NCBI GenBank assembly: GCA_947450025.1
Contig: CANFTW010000010.1
Coordinates: 1-64,000 of the forward strand
DNA from: Bacteroidota bacterium
GTDB taxonomy: Bacteria; Bacteroidota; Bacteroidia; B-17B0; Aurantibacillaceae
Length of the DNA stretch: 64,000 nt
Reading direction: 5' to 3'
Part shown: in pieces, positions 1 through 8,930 of the stretch
How positions within the stretch are numbered: position 1 is the stretch's first letter
Layout of the letters: each line of letters opens with the position of its first letter
Position numbers and translations under genes: made by a program
Notes under the pieces: generated by a model
What the model was told of the DNA's origin: nothing
The model's database searches: none
What the model saw: only the letters and a program-made list of their open reading frames with translations

Positions 1-9
1 AAAATTAAA

Positions 10-1089
10 TTATTTTTTATTCATTAATTCAGTTTGAATACGAATAGACTCTTCGTGCAACAACTGACAAATTTTTTCTGTATGTGCTCTCGGAATACCT
101 AATTTTTCTGCCCATTGTGAACGTGAGCGTAAAATTTCTTGCCAACGACTTAATTGAAAAATAGTTAAGTCATGCTCCTTTTTATACTCTCCAATTTGCT
201 CTATAATCGTCATCCGTTTTTTAAGAACATTGATTAATTCATCATCCACTTCGTCAATCATTTTTCTGAATTGTGTTAATCGATCAACACAATCAGGATT
301 TTGAGTTGAGGACTGGCGATACACTAAACTATCTAATAATTCTTTTAAAACAGAAGGTGTTATTTGTTGTTGGGCATCACTTAAAGCTGAAGAAGGATTA
401 ATGTGAGATTCAATCATCAAGCCATTCATTCCTAAATCTAATGCCTTTTGTGCTACATGAGGAATGAGTTCACGATTGCCTGAAATATGACTTGGATCGC
501 AAATCATAGGCAACTCCGGCAATAGGGTTTTTAATTCAATCGCTAACTCCCACAATGGCTTATTTCGATATTTTGTTTTTCCAGCGTAATGAAACCCACG
601 GTGAATAGCAGCTAATTTAGTGACCCCTGAATTAGAAAATCGTTCAATAGCTCCTAACCATAATTGCACATCAGCATGAATAGGATTTTTGATAAATACA
701 GGAATATCAACTCCCTTAACTACATCGGCAATTTCTTGAACACTAAACGGATTTCCTGTTGTTCTTGCTCCAATCCACAATACATCAACGCCATGCTTTA
801 AGGCTAATTCGGTATGTTGGGCGTTTGCCACCTCAACCGTTGTTTTTAAACCATATTGTTTTTGTACTTGAGTTAACCACTCTAGTCCTCTTTCTCCAAC
901 ACCCTCAAAAGCATTGGGCCTCGTACGAGGTTTCCAAATCCCTGCTCTAAATAATTTAATATGTTCAATTTGAGAAAGCTCTTTTGCTGTTTGCAAAACT
1001 TGCGATTCCGTTTCTGCTCCACAAGGGCCAGCAATAATCAATGGCTCGTTAGAATTAGTAATCCAAGTATGTAATGCTTTTATTTCCAC
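10..1089 (-). CDS. Bifunctional DAHP synthase / chorismate mutase
   Basis: 359 residues. The N-terminal two thirds (about 15-255) form a class I (KDSA-like) 3-deoxy-7-phosphoheptulonate synthase barrel, which condenses PEP with erythrose-4-phosphate. Visible motifs are AGPC at 20-23, RAGIWKPRT around 48-56, IGARTTGNP at 106-114, KNP at 134-136 and CDPSH at 197-201. The C-terminal part (about 270-355) is an AroQ-type all-helical chorismate mutase starting RKMIDEVD at 275. This fusion order is usual in Bacteroidota and ties shikimate-pathway entry to prephenate formation. ATG start. The stop lies a few bases from the left window edge, so downstream partners are not visible. A second shikimate gene (aroB) is 52 kb away in the window. 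Family call is secure; feedback behaviour is not inferable. Confidence 0.95.
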   Translation of the reverse strand: MEIKALHTWITNSNEPLIIAGPCGAETESQVLQTAKELSQIEHIKLFRAGIWKPRTRPNAFEGVGERGLEWLTQVQKQYGLKTTVEVANAQHTELALKHGVDVLWIGARTTGNPFSVQEIADVVKGVDIPVFIKNPIHADVQLWLGAIERFSNSGVTKLAAIHRGFHYAGKTKYRNKPLWELAIELKTLLPELPMICDPSHISGNRELIPHVAQKALDLGMNGLMIESHINPSSALSDAQQQITPSVLKELLDSLVYRQSSTQNPDCVDRLTQFRKMIDEVDDELINVLKKRMTIIEQIGEYKKEHDLTIFQLSRWQEILRSRSQWAEKLGIPRAHTEKICQLLHEESIRIQTELMNKK

Positions 1090-1160
1090 TATAAAGGATA
1101 CAAAGTAAGTAAAAAAATGTTCAATTATTCAGCGAAAAATAGATAAAGATATATAAATCG

Positions 1161-3005
1161 CTATCTGCAATAAGTCATAAACGGCTGTTGAGCTGCAGAG
1201 AATCCTAAATCCAATGCTTTTTTTAAATCTGAACAAGGATTTTTTTTCATATTTACTTTCACGACTCCTTTCCAATAATATGCTTCTGCAAAATTACCAT
1301 CAAGATGAATGCAGATGTCAAGGTCTGAAAGACAATTTTGAAACTGCTGCATTTTACCATAAAGGATAGCACGTCGCATCAAATACATTGGATTTTCTGG
1401 ACTTAAAGTAATCACTTTATTGTAATATAGTAAAGCTTTATCTAGTTGGTTTAAATCATCATAGCAATTTGCCATCACATAATTTGCTTTTGCATTATCA
1501 GGTTCCGCTTTTAAAACTGCATCGGCATCACTCATAGCTTTAGAAAAATCTTTCATGTTGTAATAAACATTTGCTCGAGCGACATAGGCTTTTGGATATT
1601 GTTGCAAAGCAATGGCTTTATCAAAATCACTAAGAGCCTTTTTCATTCGATCAGTTTGAGCATATAACAATCCTCTGTTATAATATCCTTTATAATATTC
1701 TGTATTTTCATTGATAGCGGCATTTAAATAATGAGAAGCCATATCATAGTTTTTATTAAGCATATATTCAGCGCCTAAACTATTTAAAGCGACATATGAA
1801 TGGGGGTATTTTTTGATGATGTCAGAATATAAAGCAATACTATTTTTCCAAACACTTGCTCTCATAAAGGTTAAACTTCCTAAAACAAGTATTAAGGTAA
1901 TCCCAATAATTTTTAATTGTTTTTCTTTAAATGGAATAATCGATAATACTGCGATGCAGATTCCCATAATAGGTAAATACATATATCTATCTGCGGTTAA
2001 CACTTCTCCGAAAGGAATGAACTGTAGCACTAGCAATAAATTGATGATGAAAAACAATAAACCAAAGAAAATAATTTTTGAAGATGATTTATATAGTTTG
2101 TATAAACCGAATACTAGCAAAGCCAACATCACATAACCTACGCCTATACTTAATGCTTTATTTTGAGGGTAAGGATATATCACAGATAAATCCATTGGAA
2201 TAAAAAACTTATAGACGTATTGCAATAGTGCATAACCAGCATAACCAATGCGTTCGTGAATGGCATAAGCATGATTTTGATTAATAAATTTATCTTCAGT
2301 CCTTGTGTAAATGGTTGCTATACCTATAACTAAAGCAACTGTGATAAATGGAATTTTATTAATCACAAGAGATTTAAAATCCAATTTTACTTTCAATACA
2401 TAATCTATTGCTACTAACACTAATGGGAAACAGATGGCCGAAGGTTTACTTAATACCGAAAGAATAAAAAAGAGAAGAGCATAGATGTAATTTTTTTTAA
2501 TACCACTTACTATAAATTTTGTGTAGTGTATCAACCCTAATAAAAAGAAAACACTGTAAACTAAGTTGTTTTTTGCCGATACCCAAGCCACCGTTTCAAC
2601 TTGCAACGGATGTAAACAAAAGATGAGAGCACATATAGATGCTCTTAATTTGTCTTTTAATATGAGAATACATAAATAATAAACTAAAACCCCATTAATA
2701 ATATGAAATAACAAACTCAACGCATGATGACCAGCTGCATTTCCCTTGAAAATTAACCAATCTATAGCAAAACCTATCATGGCAATCGGGGCATAGTTTC
2801 CTACATAGTAATTAGTAAAAAATGCTTTGATGTTAAAATCATGAACATCCTTATTGTTTACTAGTACCTCTCCATCATCCCAGCTAATAAAATTGGCAGA
2901 AAACAATTTAAAGTAAGCTAAAACCACTAAAGCAGCCAAAACCAATGCATATAGCATGGTTGTGATAAATGTTATGTTTTTATGGGTTGTTTTCAAGATA
3001 AACAA
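1161..3005 (-). CDS. Polytopic membrane protein with C-terminal TPR repeats (TMTC-like)
   Basis: About 600 residues. The first ~400 are strongly hydrophobic with roughly ten membrane segments. Near the N terminus is an acidic periplasmic loop motif, SWDDGEVL, as in GT-C fold/TMTC-like glycosyltransferase-related proteins. Residues ~400-614 are tandem TPRs (repeated AL..Y..AI/A..L.P patterns). Members are annotated only as tetratricopeptide repeat membrane proteins; O-mannosyl transfer is a possible but unproven activity. The start is uncertain: TTG at 3005 gives the longest frame, another TTG lies at 2996, and the first ATG is at 2957. A TAnnTTTG box overlaps the 3005 codon, which favours 2996 or 2957. 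It is divergent from a glycosyltransferase gene. Confidence 0.8.
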   Translation of the reverse strand: MFILKTTHKNITFITTMLYALVLAALVVLAYFKLFSANFISWDDGEVLVNNKDVHDFNIKAFFTNYYVGNYAPIAMIGFAIDWLIFKGNAAGHHALSLLFHIINGVLVYYLCILILKDKLRASICALIFCLHPLQVETVAWVSAKNNLVYSVFFLLGLIHYTKFIVSGIKKNYIYALLFFILSVLSKPSAICFPLVLVAIDYVLKVKLDFKSLVINKIPFITVALVIGIATIYTRTEDKFINQNHAYAIHERIGYAGYALLQYVYKFFIPMDLSVIYPYPQNKALSIGVGYVMLALLVFGLYKLYKSSSKIIFFGLLFFIINLLLVLQFIPFGEVLTADRYMYLPIMGICIAVLSIIPFKEKQLKIIGITLILVLGSLTFMRASVWKNSIALYSDIIKKYPHSYVALNSLGAEYMLNKNYDMASHYLNAAINENTEYYKGYYNRGLLYAQTDRMKKALSDFDKAIALQQYPKAYVARANVYYNMKDFSKAMSDADAVLKAEPDNAKANYVMANCYDDLNQLDKALLYYNKVITLSPENPMYLMRRAILYGKMQQFQNCLSDLDICIHLDGNFAEAYYWKGVVKVNMKKNPCSDLKKALDLGFSAAQQPFMTYCR

Positions 3006-3010
3006 ATTTA
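3003..3010 (-). promoter_or_regulatory. Candidate -7 box of TPR membrane gene
   Basis: The minus strand reads TAAATTTG, matching the Bacteroidota -7 consensus TAnnTTTG. It would put transcription start near 2997, so the TTG at 3005 would be untranscribed. No convincing -33 TTG was found. Confidence 0.35.
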
Positions 3011-3049
3011 AGATTTAGTTCGTTTCTTCCTATACAAATCTTAAATTTA
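3003..3049. repeat. Inverted repeat in divergent promoter region
   Basis: A 13-bp perfect inverted repeat, AAATTTAAGATTT (from 3004) and AAATCTTAAATTT (to about 3048), is separated by ~18 bp. It fills the 48-bp gap between the TPR protein and the glycosyltransferase. The left arm contains a minus-strand TAnnTTTG match. It could be an operator for divergent control or a member of the TTTAAGATTTAAG low-complexity family also seen at 31461-31495. Confidence 0.6.
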
Positions 3050-3053
3050 CATC

Positions 3054-3824
3054 GTGCCAAAGTTATCAGTTGTCATCATAACATTTAACGAAGAAAAAAA
3101 CATTGCTCGTTGCTTGGAATCTGTTAAAGAGATTGCCGATGAAATTGTAGTGCTTGATTCTTTCAGTAAAGATAGAACCAAAGAGATTTGTGCTTCGTTT
3201 GGCGTACAATTTTTTGAGCATGCTTTTGATGGGCATATTCAACAAAAAAATAGAGCCATTACCTATGCTTCAAATCCACATATTTTGTCTTTAGATGCGG
3301 ATGAAGCTTTAGACGATACATTAAAAAAAACAATTTTAGAAATAAAGAACAACTGGACACATGACGGTTATTATATGAATCGTTTAACCAACTATTGTGG
3401 TCATTGGGTAAGGCATTGCAATTGGTATCCAGATACTAAAATGCGTTTATGGGATAGTCGTAAAGGTTGGTGGACGGGGATTAACCCACACGACAAATAC
3501 GAATTAAAAGATGGTGACAAAAACACCAAACATATTAAAGGCGATATTTTACACTACAGCTATTATAATTTAGAAGACCATTACAAACAAGTAGAATATT
3601 TTACCAATATTGCTTCTAAAGCTTTTGTAGAAGCTGGCAAGAAAGCGCCTTTTTATAAATTAATAGCGAACCCTATCGCTAAATTTATTGATCATTATTT
3701 GTTGCATTTAGGATTTTTAGATGGCAAGGCGGGATATTTAATTTCTAAAATATCGGCTTATGCTACCTATTTAAAATACAAAAAAATCAGAGACATTTAC
3801 AAACAACAAGCGCTTGCAAAATAA
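3054..3824 (+). CDS. Family 2 glycosyltransferase (LPS core type, WaaE/KdtX-like)
   Basis: 256 residues, GT-A fold. The N terminus has the typical VVIITFNEE motif (6-14), followed by VLDSFSKDRT (33-42) and the metal-binding DADE at 81-84, where nucleotide-sugar would bind with a divalent cation. Cytoplasmic or membrane-associated; the sugar is not predictable. It resembles glucosyltransferases acting on LPS inner core. The start is GTG at 3054; there is no upstream ATG. The stop overlaps the next gene by 11 bp, indicating translational coupling in a three-gene plus-strand operon. Confidence 0.88.
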   Translation: MPKLSVVIITFNEEKNIARCLESVKEIADEIVVLDSFSKDRTKEICASFGVQFFEHAFDGHIQQKNRAITYASNPHILSLDADEALDDTLKKTILEIKNNWTHDGYYMNRLTNYCGHWVRHCNWYPDTKMRLWDSRKGWWTGINPHDKYELKDGDKNTKHIKGDILHYSYYNLEDHYKQVEYFTNIASKAFVEAGKKAPFYKLIANPIAKFIDHYLLHLGFLDGKAGYLISKISAYATYLKYKKIRDIYKQQALAK

Positions 3825-4815
3825 CCCTGTTATATTAATTAGCCGAACGGATAGTATTGGTGATGTGGTATTAACCTTGCCTATGGCAGGTATTATTAAA
3901 CAGTTTTTGCCACAAAGTAAACTAATTTTTTTAGGAAGAAACTATACTAAAGATGTGATTGGATTATCTGAACATGTGGATGAGTTTATAAGTTATGATG
4001 ATGTTTTGAAGTTAAATGCTTCTGAACAAATTGAGACATTCAAAAAATTAAACGCGACTCATATCATTCATGTATTTCCTGTTAAAGAAATTGCATATTT
4101 AGCGAAGAAAGCAGGAATTAAAAACAGAATTGGCACTACGAATCGTTTATGGCATTGGTTTACATGTAATATTAAAATTTCATTATCTCGTAAAAATTCA
4201 GATTTACATGAAGCACAATTAAACACTAAATTATTAGCCCCATTAGGCATTACAAAAGAATTTAGTTTAGAAGAATTAGTGTCTGCTTATGGTTTTACAA
4301 ATGTTCCTGTATTAGACAAAATACATTTAGCTTTAATTGATAATACTAAAACTACGATTATTCTTCACCCAAAATCTAAAGGCAGTGCTCGTGAATGGGG
4401 CTTAGATAATTTTTCAAATCTCATTACGAAATTAGATAAAACAAAATATCAAATTTTTATTAGTGGTACAGCCCAAGAAGGTGAATTGGTAAAAGATTTA
4501 ATTGCAAAACATCCTGAAGTCATCAACCTAACTGGGAAATTATCCTTACAACAATTCATTGCATTTATCAATCATTGTGATGTGTTAATAGCTGCTAGTA
4601 CTGGTCCCTTGCATATTGCAGCTGCCCTTGGTAAAAAAGCTATAGGATTATTTGCACCAATGCGTCCTATTCATCCTGGTAGATGGAAACCAATAGGTAA
4701 ACAAGCAAACTATTTAGTGTTAAATAAAGATTGTAGCGATTGTCGTAAAACAATGAACTGCCATTGCATTAGAGAAATTAAAATAATGGAAGTTATAAAA
4801 TTGATAGAAAAATAA
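3814..4815 (+). CDS. Family 9 glycosyltransferase (heptosyltransferase-like)
   Basis: 333 residues. It has the GT9 pattern: RTDSIGDVVLTLP near the N terminus (11-23), a central HPKSKGSAREW motif (~186-196), and AASTGPLHIAAALG (~262-275) in the nucleotide-sugar binding half. GT9 enzymes add heptose or similar sugars to lipopolysaccharide core on the cytoplasmic face. The start is TTG at 3814 inside the end of the preceding glycosyltransferase, and the stop shares one base with the next ATG (TAATG). A Cys-rich stretch near the C terminus (CSDCRKTMNCHC) is seen in many Bacteroidota homologues and may bind metal. The exact acceptor is unknown. Confidence 0.88.
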   Translation: MQNNPVILISRTDSIGDVVLTLPMAGIIKQFLPQSKLIFLGRNYTKDVIGLSEHVDEFISYDDVLKLNASEQIETFKKLNATHIIHVFPVKEIAYLAKKAGIKNRIGTTNRLWHWFTCNIKISLSRKNSDLHEAQLNTKLLAPLGITKEFSLEELVSAYGFTNVPVLDKIHLALIDNTKTTIILHPKSKGSAREWGLDNFSNLITKLDKTKYQIFISGTAQEGELVKDLIAKHPEVINLTGKLSLQQFIAFINHCDVLIAASTGPLHIAAALGKKAIGLFAPMRPIHPGRWKPIGKQANYLVLNKDCSDCRKTMNCHCIREIKIMEVIKLIEK

Positions 4816-5612
4816 TGAGCAGTTTACAAAATAAAGTCATTTGGATTACTGGTGCTTCTTCAGGAATAGGTGAAGCTCTAGTTTATGAATGTGCCAAACA
4901 ACATGCGAAAATTATTTTATCTGCTCGCAGAGAAAGTGAATTAGTGCGCGTTTCAAAAGGAGCTAATTTAACTGCTTCTAATTTTTTAATCTTACCGTTT
5001 GATTTATCAGATACAACACAAGTAAAAGAATTAGTACAACAGGTTGTATCTACATTTGGGCGTATTGACATTTTAATCAATAATGGCGGTCAAAGCCAAC
5101 GTTCGGAAGCAATTGATACACCTTCTGAAACAGAAAGAACATTATTTGAAATCAATTATTTTAGTGCGGTTAATTTATCAAAAGCGGTTTTACCGTTTAT
5201 GATAAAAAACAAAAGTGGTAAAATAGTTGTGATCAGTAGTATAGCCGGTAAGTTTGGTTTTTATTTGCGCTCATCCTATTCTGCTGCAAAACATGCTTTA
5301 CATGGTTACTTTGAAAGCTTACGATTAGAAGTAGAAAACAAAGGCCTGAGTGTCTTATTAGTATGTCCTGGAAAAATAAAAACAAACGTGTCCTTGAATG
5401 CTATTTCTTCATCAGGCAACGCTCATAATAAAATGGATGAGAGTCATGAAAACGCTATGAGTGCTCAAGAATGTGCCCAACAAATAATTGCTGGTATTTT
5501 AAATAATCAAGAAGAAATTTTAATTGGTGGTAAAGAATTATTAGCCGTAAAAATAAAACGTTTTTTTCCTAAGTTGTTTGGTAAAATTATCAGGAAACAG
5601 AGTCCTTATTAA
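4815..5612 (+). CDS. Short-chain dehydrogenase/reductase (SDR family)
   Basis: 265 residues, classical SDR. It has the NAD(P)-binding TGASSGIG at 12-19, NNGG at 89-92, Ser about 142, and the catalytic Tyr155-xxx-Lys159. The C-terminal extension contains KIKRFFPKLFG, a basic amphipathic tail common in dehydrogenase/reductase SDR7-like proteins. The substrate (lipid, sugar or polyketide intermediate) cannot be assigned. The ATG overlaps the previous stop by one base. Its 3' end overlaps the convergent deacetylase gene by 23 bp with no terminator between them. Confidence 0.88.
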   Translation: MSSLQNKVIWITGASSGIGEALVYECAKQHAKIILSARRESELVRVSKGANLTASNFLILPFDLSDTTQVKELVQQVVSTFGRIDILINNGGQSQRSEAIDTPSETERTLFEINYFSAVNLSKAVLPFMIKNKSGKIVVISSIAGKFGFYLRSSYSAAKHALHGYFESLRLEVENKGLSVLLVCPGKIKTNVSLNAISSSGNAHNKMDESHENAMSAQECAQQIIAGILNNQEEILIGGKELLAVKIKRFFPKLFGKIIRKQSPY

Positions 5613-6366
5613 TTAAATTTTCTGCAAATCCATAGCCCTTTTCTTTAATAGCAGGAATCAACCTTTCCAATAGTTCAGGCATAAAATCTAACCGATCGTG
5701 CAATAAAATAATGGCTCCTGGTTTTAATTGATGTATAACACGTTGATTTATTTTTTTCACATCTTTGATGGATGTATCATAGCTACGTACATTCCAACCA
5801 ATAGATTGCAAGTTAAGTTGTTTTAAAGCTTTAGCTATGTTTGGATTAGTAACGCCAAAAGGTGGTCGGAATAATTTTGATTGAGGTTGATATAGCTCAA
5901 TTAATTTTTGGCAAGTCGCAAAATCTTCAGTCACTTTTTTAGTAGACCAAACATCAATCCAATTGTGATGTGAAAAACTATGATTTCCAATTTGATGTCC
6001 TTCTGCTACCATTTGATTTAAGATAGCTTCATTCCCGTGAATATTTTTTCCAATTATAAAGAATATAGCTTTTACATCATGCTTTTTTAAAACCTCTAAA
6101 ACCTTTTCAGTATTAGCGTGTGGGCCATCATCAAAGGTTAACATTACTTTTTTTTCGGTAGTGTTTAAATTATTAATAGAAGTTAGATGAAAATTAAGTC
6201 CAATAAAATAAGCGCCACAAAATTGGATAATCGCAAATAACTTTATCCAAATTATCAAATACCAAAAACTTAAATGAAATGATGATTGAAAAGCAAAAAA
6301 CACAAACAGACCAATTAAAAAGGCAATTGTGACAGGCCAAAATTTTATGAATCGGTTTGATGACAT
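5590..6366 (-). CDS. Membrane-anchored polysaccharide deacetylase (NodB domain)
   Basis: 258 residues. Two hydrophobic segments (about 10-27 and 33-56) anchor it in the inner membrane. The NodB domain follows: motif 1 TFDDGP with catalytic Asp79 and metal Asp80, motif 2 His129-xxx-His133, motif 3 RPPFG at 167-171, and a late LLHD motif. This predicts metal-dependent removal of N-acetyl or O-acetyl groups from a glycan such as peptidoglycan. It lies 48 bp after the ketosynthase cluster on the same strand and is probably its last gene, though a glycan deacetylase has no obvious job in polyene synthesis. An AGGAGG sequence sits upstream of the ATG, unusual for a phylum that rarely uses Shine-Dalgarno sites. 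Confidence 0.88.
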   Translation of the reverse strand: MSSNRFIKFWPVTIAFLIGLFVFFAFQSSFHLSFWYLIIWIKLFAIIQFCGAYFIGLNFHLTSINNLNTTEKKVMLTFDDGPHANTEKVLEVLKKHDVKAIFFIIGKNIHGNEAILNQMVAEGHQIGNHSFSHHNWIDVWSTKKVTEDFATCQKLIELYQPQSKLFRPPFGVTNPNIAKALKQLNLQSIGWNVRSYDTSIKDVKKINQRVIHQLKPGAIILLHDRLDFMPELLERLIPAIKEKGYGFAENLINKDSVS

Positions 6367-6388
6367 TTTATTTAGTTGATCCTCCTAA

Positions 6389-6402
6389 CCTCTCCAGAGA
6401 GG
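6389..6402. repeat. Short perfect palindrome between KS gene and deacetylase
   Basis: CCTCTC-CA-GAGAGG is a GC-rich hairpin in an AT-rich gap. It lacks a following T-run on the minus strand, so it is not a convincing terminator. It resembles the intergenic CCTCC...GAGAGG elements scattered in many Bacteroidota genomes. Confidence 0.4.
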
Positions 6403-6414
6403 GATAAATAAAAA

Positions 6415-7473
6415 TTAGCACTGACTTAACAGTGTAAACGAGTAATTAATGCCTAAGTACTGATTAATAATTAAAACATGTTTTATTTTAGAAGGTGTTT
6501 TATCTGAAATAGCTAATACTCTAGGTAACTTTTGTTTTTCTATTAATTTAACAGCTGTCCACATAGCAAAAGCAGTTGCGGTATGATACTCTCCACAAAT
6601 ATGCTTATAACAAGCAGCAACAGATTCTTTTTCAATACTTGGTAAAACTTCTTTTAATTTTTCATCGAAATTAACATCATCACTAAAGCCCATTAATGTC
6701 ACATCGATATCTACTAAAGTTAAATTGTGTAATTTTAAAAAGGCATGTAATTTATTTAAAATATCAGCAGAGGTTTTTGGATTGTACACTGTTTGTATCC
6801 CGTCAACACTTGCTAAACTTTTTTCTGTTTTAGTTTTATTTAATACAAAAAAGGCAGTACCCTCACTCATTTGAATGCCTTCAGATGTTGATTTCCAAAT
6901 TGGAGTGGAAGATGCTTCCTGAAATTTTTTTGCTCTTCTATTAAGTAATACAAAGTTTGGGGTGTGCTCTTCAACACCTCCTACTAAAACAGTTTCTTTA
7001 CCTTCTTCAAACAGCATCATTGCATCTTGTAAGGTACTTTCAAATGAAAAACCTCTATGCACGTATGTAAAATTATAATCATGACACTTCATGATTAAGG
7101 CTATTTGAGAGCCAACTGTATTATGAGTAGATTGAATAAAAGAGGTTGGTGTTAAAAATTGTTCGTCGTTATTTAAAATAGCTAATAAAAAACGTTCACT
7201 ATCTTCAAAACAACCTAACCCAGTTCCTGTAATAATTGCATCTACTTTTTTAGCATCTGCTTGTTGTATAGCGATATTACCAGCCGCCACTCCCATTTTA
7301 ATGGCACGTCCCATTCGACGTAATAAATTAGGCGCTATAAACTCTTTATAAGAAGGCTCTATTGCATCAAAATAATCTCCCTTTGCAGGATTAATACTTT
7401 CAAAAAACCAATCGCTATCAATTGAGTTTTGCGGTGAGATGCAACCTGTTCCGTTTATGTATGCCTTGATCAA
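6415..7473 (-). CDS. Ketosynthase-like protein lacking the catalytic Cys (chain-length-factor type)
   Basis: 352 residues with the thiolase/ketosynthase fold. Compared with its neighbour KS, the nucleophile region reads VHRGFSFES (about 138-146), with Phe/Ser where TACSS should be. The first catalytic His motif (HGTGTP) is replaced by MGFSDD (261-266). Only the last His, in CGEYHTATA (His297), is kept. This is the pattern of a non-condensing partner such as a chain length factor in type II polyketide or aryl-polyene/flexirubin systems. It follows the active KS by 4 bp on the same strand, consistent with a KS/CLF heterodimer. The substrate is unknown. Confidence 0.75.
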   Translation of the reverse strand: MIKAYINGTGCISPQNSIDSDWFFESINPAKGDYFDAIEPSYKEFIAPNLLRRMGRAIKMGVAAGNIAIQQADAKKVDAIITGTGLGCFEDSERFLLAILNNDEQFLTPTSFIQSTHNTVGSQIALIMKCHDYNFTYVHRGFSFESTLQDAMMLFEEGKETVLVGGVEEHTPNFVLLNRRAKKFQEASSTPIWKSTSEGIQMSEGTAFFVLNKTKTEKSLASVDGIQTVYNPKTSADILNKLHAFLKLHNLTLVDIDVTLMGFSDDVNFDEKLKEVLPSIEKESVAACYKHICGEYHTATAFAMWTAVKLIEKQKLPRVLAISDKTPSKIKHVLIINQYLGINYSFTLLSQC

Positions 7474-7477
7474 AATT

Positions 7478-8671
7478 TTATGCTTTCTTGAAAATTAACG
7501 ATGAACAGTTTCCGCCAAATCCAAATGAATTGGAAAGAATTGTGTTGAGTGGTGTATGCACCAAGGACGTTTCAGGAACTAACCCAGTTTCTAAAATAGG
7601 TGTTGTAAAATTTAAATTCGGGAATATCATATTATGTTGTAATGATAAAACCGATATCACCGCTTCAATACTAGCCGCAGCAGCTAATGTATGACCGGTA
7701 AATGATTTAGTTGAACTAAATTTTGGGACTTGATTTCCAAAAACAGCTTTAGTTGCAAAACTTTCTGATAAATCATTGTTTGGTGTGCCAGTCCCATGCA
7801 TATTGATGTAATCTATCTGAGACGTGCTTAAGCCACTCATCTTAAGTGCTTGTTGAATAGCTAGTGTAGCTCCATATCCTTCAGGTGATGATGCCGTTTG
7901 GTGATAAGCATCATTTGCATTAGCGTATCCTACAACTTCTGCCAACGGCTTTCCTTTCCTTAAGTTTAAGGCATTTTCTCCTTCAATCACCACAAAGGCT
8001 GCGCCTTCACCTAAATTTAATCCTTTTCTATTTTCATCAAATGGTTTACACCATTCTCGATCTAAAATCATTAAAGTATTAAATCCATTAAATGTAAATT
8101 TGGATAAAGCATCTACTCCACCAACAACCACTCTATCTAACTGTCCATGCTTAATCATACGGCACCCTAACATGATAGCATTTGCTGCTGATGAACAAGC
8201 TGTTGAAATAGTTGTTACATAATCTACATTTCCAATATAATCTGCAATACGTTCTGTACTATCTCCACAATCATGAGTATCTAACACATTCAAATGATCG
8301 TCTTTTTCAAACATCTCTTTGTAGTACAATTCAGTTTTACTCATCCCTGCCACTGTTGTAGAAGAAATAACACCTGTGCGCAAACCATCATTTGTATCAA
8401 TTCCCGAATTGATGACTGCTTCTTTCGCTGCTAACATAGCGATGTATGAATTACGGTTTAAGGCTGAGTTGTTATCTTGAACTAAATCAACTAATGCCTC
8501 GTCAGACAATTTAATTTCTCCTGCTAAAAATTCATCTTTATAGCGAGTACTTAAGTAATTGATTTTCCCAATCCCAGTTTTTGATTGAGATAAAGATAAA
8601 AAAGACTCTGGCACATTGTTTCCAATAGCAGAGATCATTCCTAATCCTGTAATATATACTCGTTGAGACAA
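7478..8671 (-). CDS. Beta-ketoacyl-ACP synthase (FabF-like, active KS)
   Basis: 397 residues with a complete condensing-enzyme triad: Cys159 in STACSSA, His292 in MHGTGTPNND and His327 in KSFTGHTLAAA, with Lys322 nearby. It catalyses decarboxylative condensation of acyl groups with malonyl-ACP. Length is close to FabF. The neighbours (ACP one base upstream, KS-like partner 4 bp downstream) make it the core condensing enzyme of a dedicated type II system rather than housekeeping FabF, which normally sits with acpP/fabG. Confidence 0.9.
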   Translation of the reverse strand: MSQRVYITGLGMISAIGNNVPESFLSLSQSKTGIGKINYLSTRYKDEFLAGEIKLSDEALVDLVQDNNSALNRNSYIAMLAAKEAVINSGIDTNDGLRTGVISSTTVAGMSKTELYYKEMFEKDDHLNVLDTHDCGDSTERIADYIGNVDYVTTISTACSSAANAIMLGCRMIKHGQLDRVVVGGVDALSKFTFNGFNTLMILDREWCKPFDENRKGLNLGEGAAFVVIEGENALNLRKGKPLAEVVGYANANDAYHQTASSPEGYGATLAIQQALKMSGLSTSQIDYINMHGTGTPNNDLSESFATKAVFGNQVPKFSSTKSFTGHTLAAAASIEAVISVLSLQHNMIFPNLNFTTPILETGLVPETSLVHTPLNTILSNSFGFGGNCSSLIFKKA

Positions 8672-8672
8672 A

Positions 8673-8930
8673 TTATGATTTACCTTGAGATTTAATGTAT
8701 TCTGCCATTGTTCTTAAAGATTGGAAAATTGTTTTTCCATCTTTAGGATCTTGGATTTTAATTCCATAGTGTTTTTCTAATAATACGATTAATTCTAAAG
8801 CATCAATAGAGTCTAATCCCAACCCATCTCCAAATAATGGAGAATCCGGATTAATTTCTTCTGGTTTTACTTCGGCTAAATTTAATTGCTCAATAATTTG
8901 CCCTTTTAATTTTTCGATTAATGCGTCCAT
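8673..8930 (-). CDS. Acyl carrier protein
   Basis: 85 residues, acidic, four-helix ACP fold. The 4'-phosphopantetheine attachment site is Ser41 in GLDSIDALEL. It carries the growing chain for the adjacent ketosynthases. The ATG lies 13 bp inside the end of the upstream KS-like gene, and the stop is one base from the next KS start, so expression is translationally coupled. It is divergent enough from housekeeping AcpP (GLGLDSIDALELI rather than GADSLDTVELVM) to be a specialised carrier. Confidence 0.93.
   Translation of the reverse strand: MDALIEKLKGQIIEQLNLAEVKPEEINPDSPLFGDGLGLDSIDALELIVLLEKHYGIKIQDPKDGKTIFQSLRTMAEYIKSQGKS

Noticed and set aside
4815-5612. SDR as ketoreductase of the KS cluster
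   Set aside because: It is on the opposite strand, coupled to LPS glycosyltransferases, and only convergent with the KS operon.
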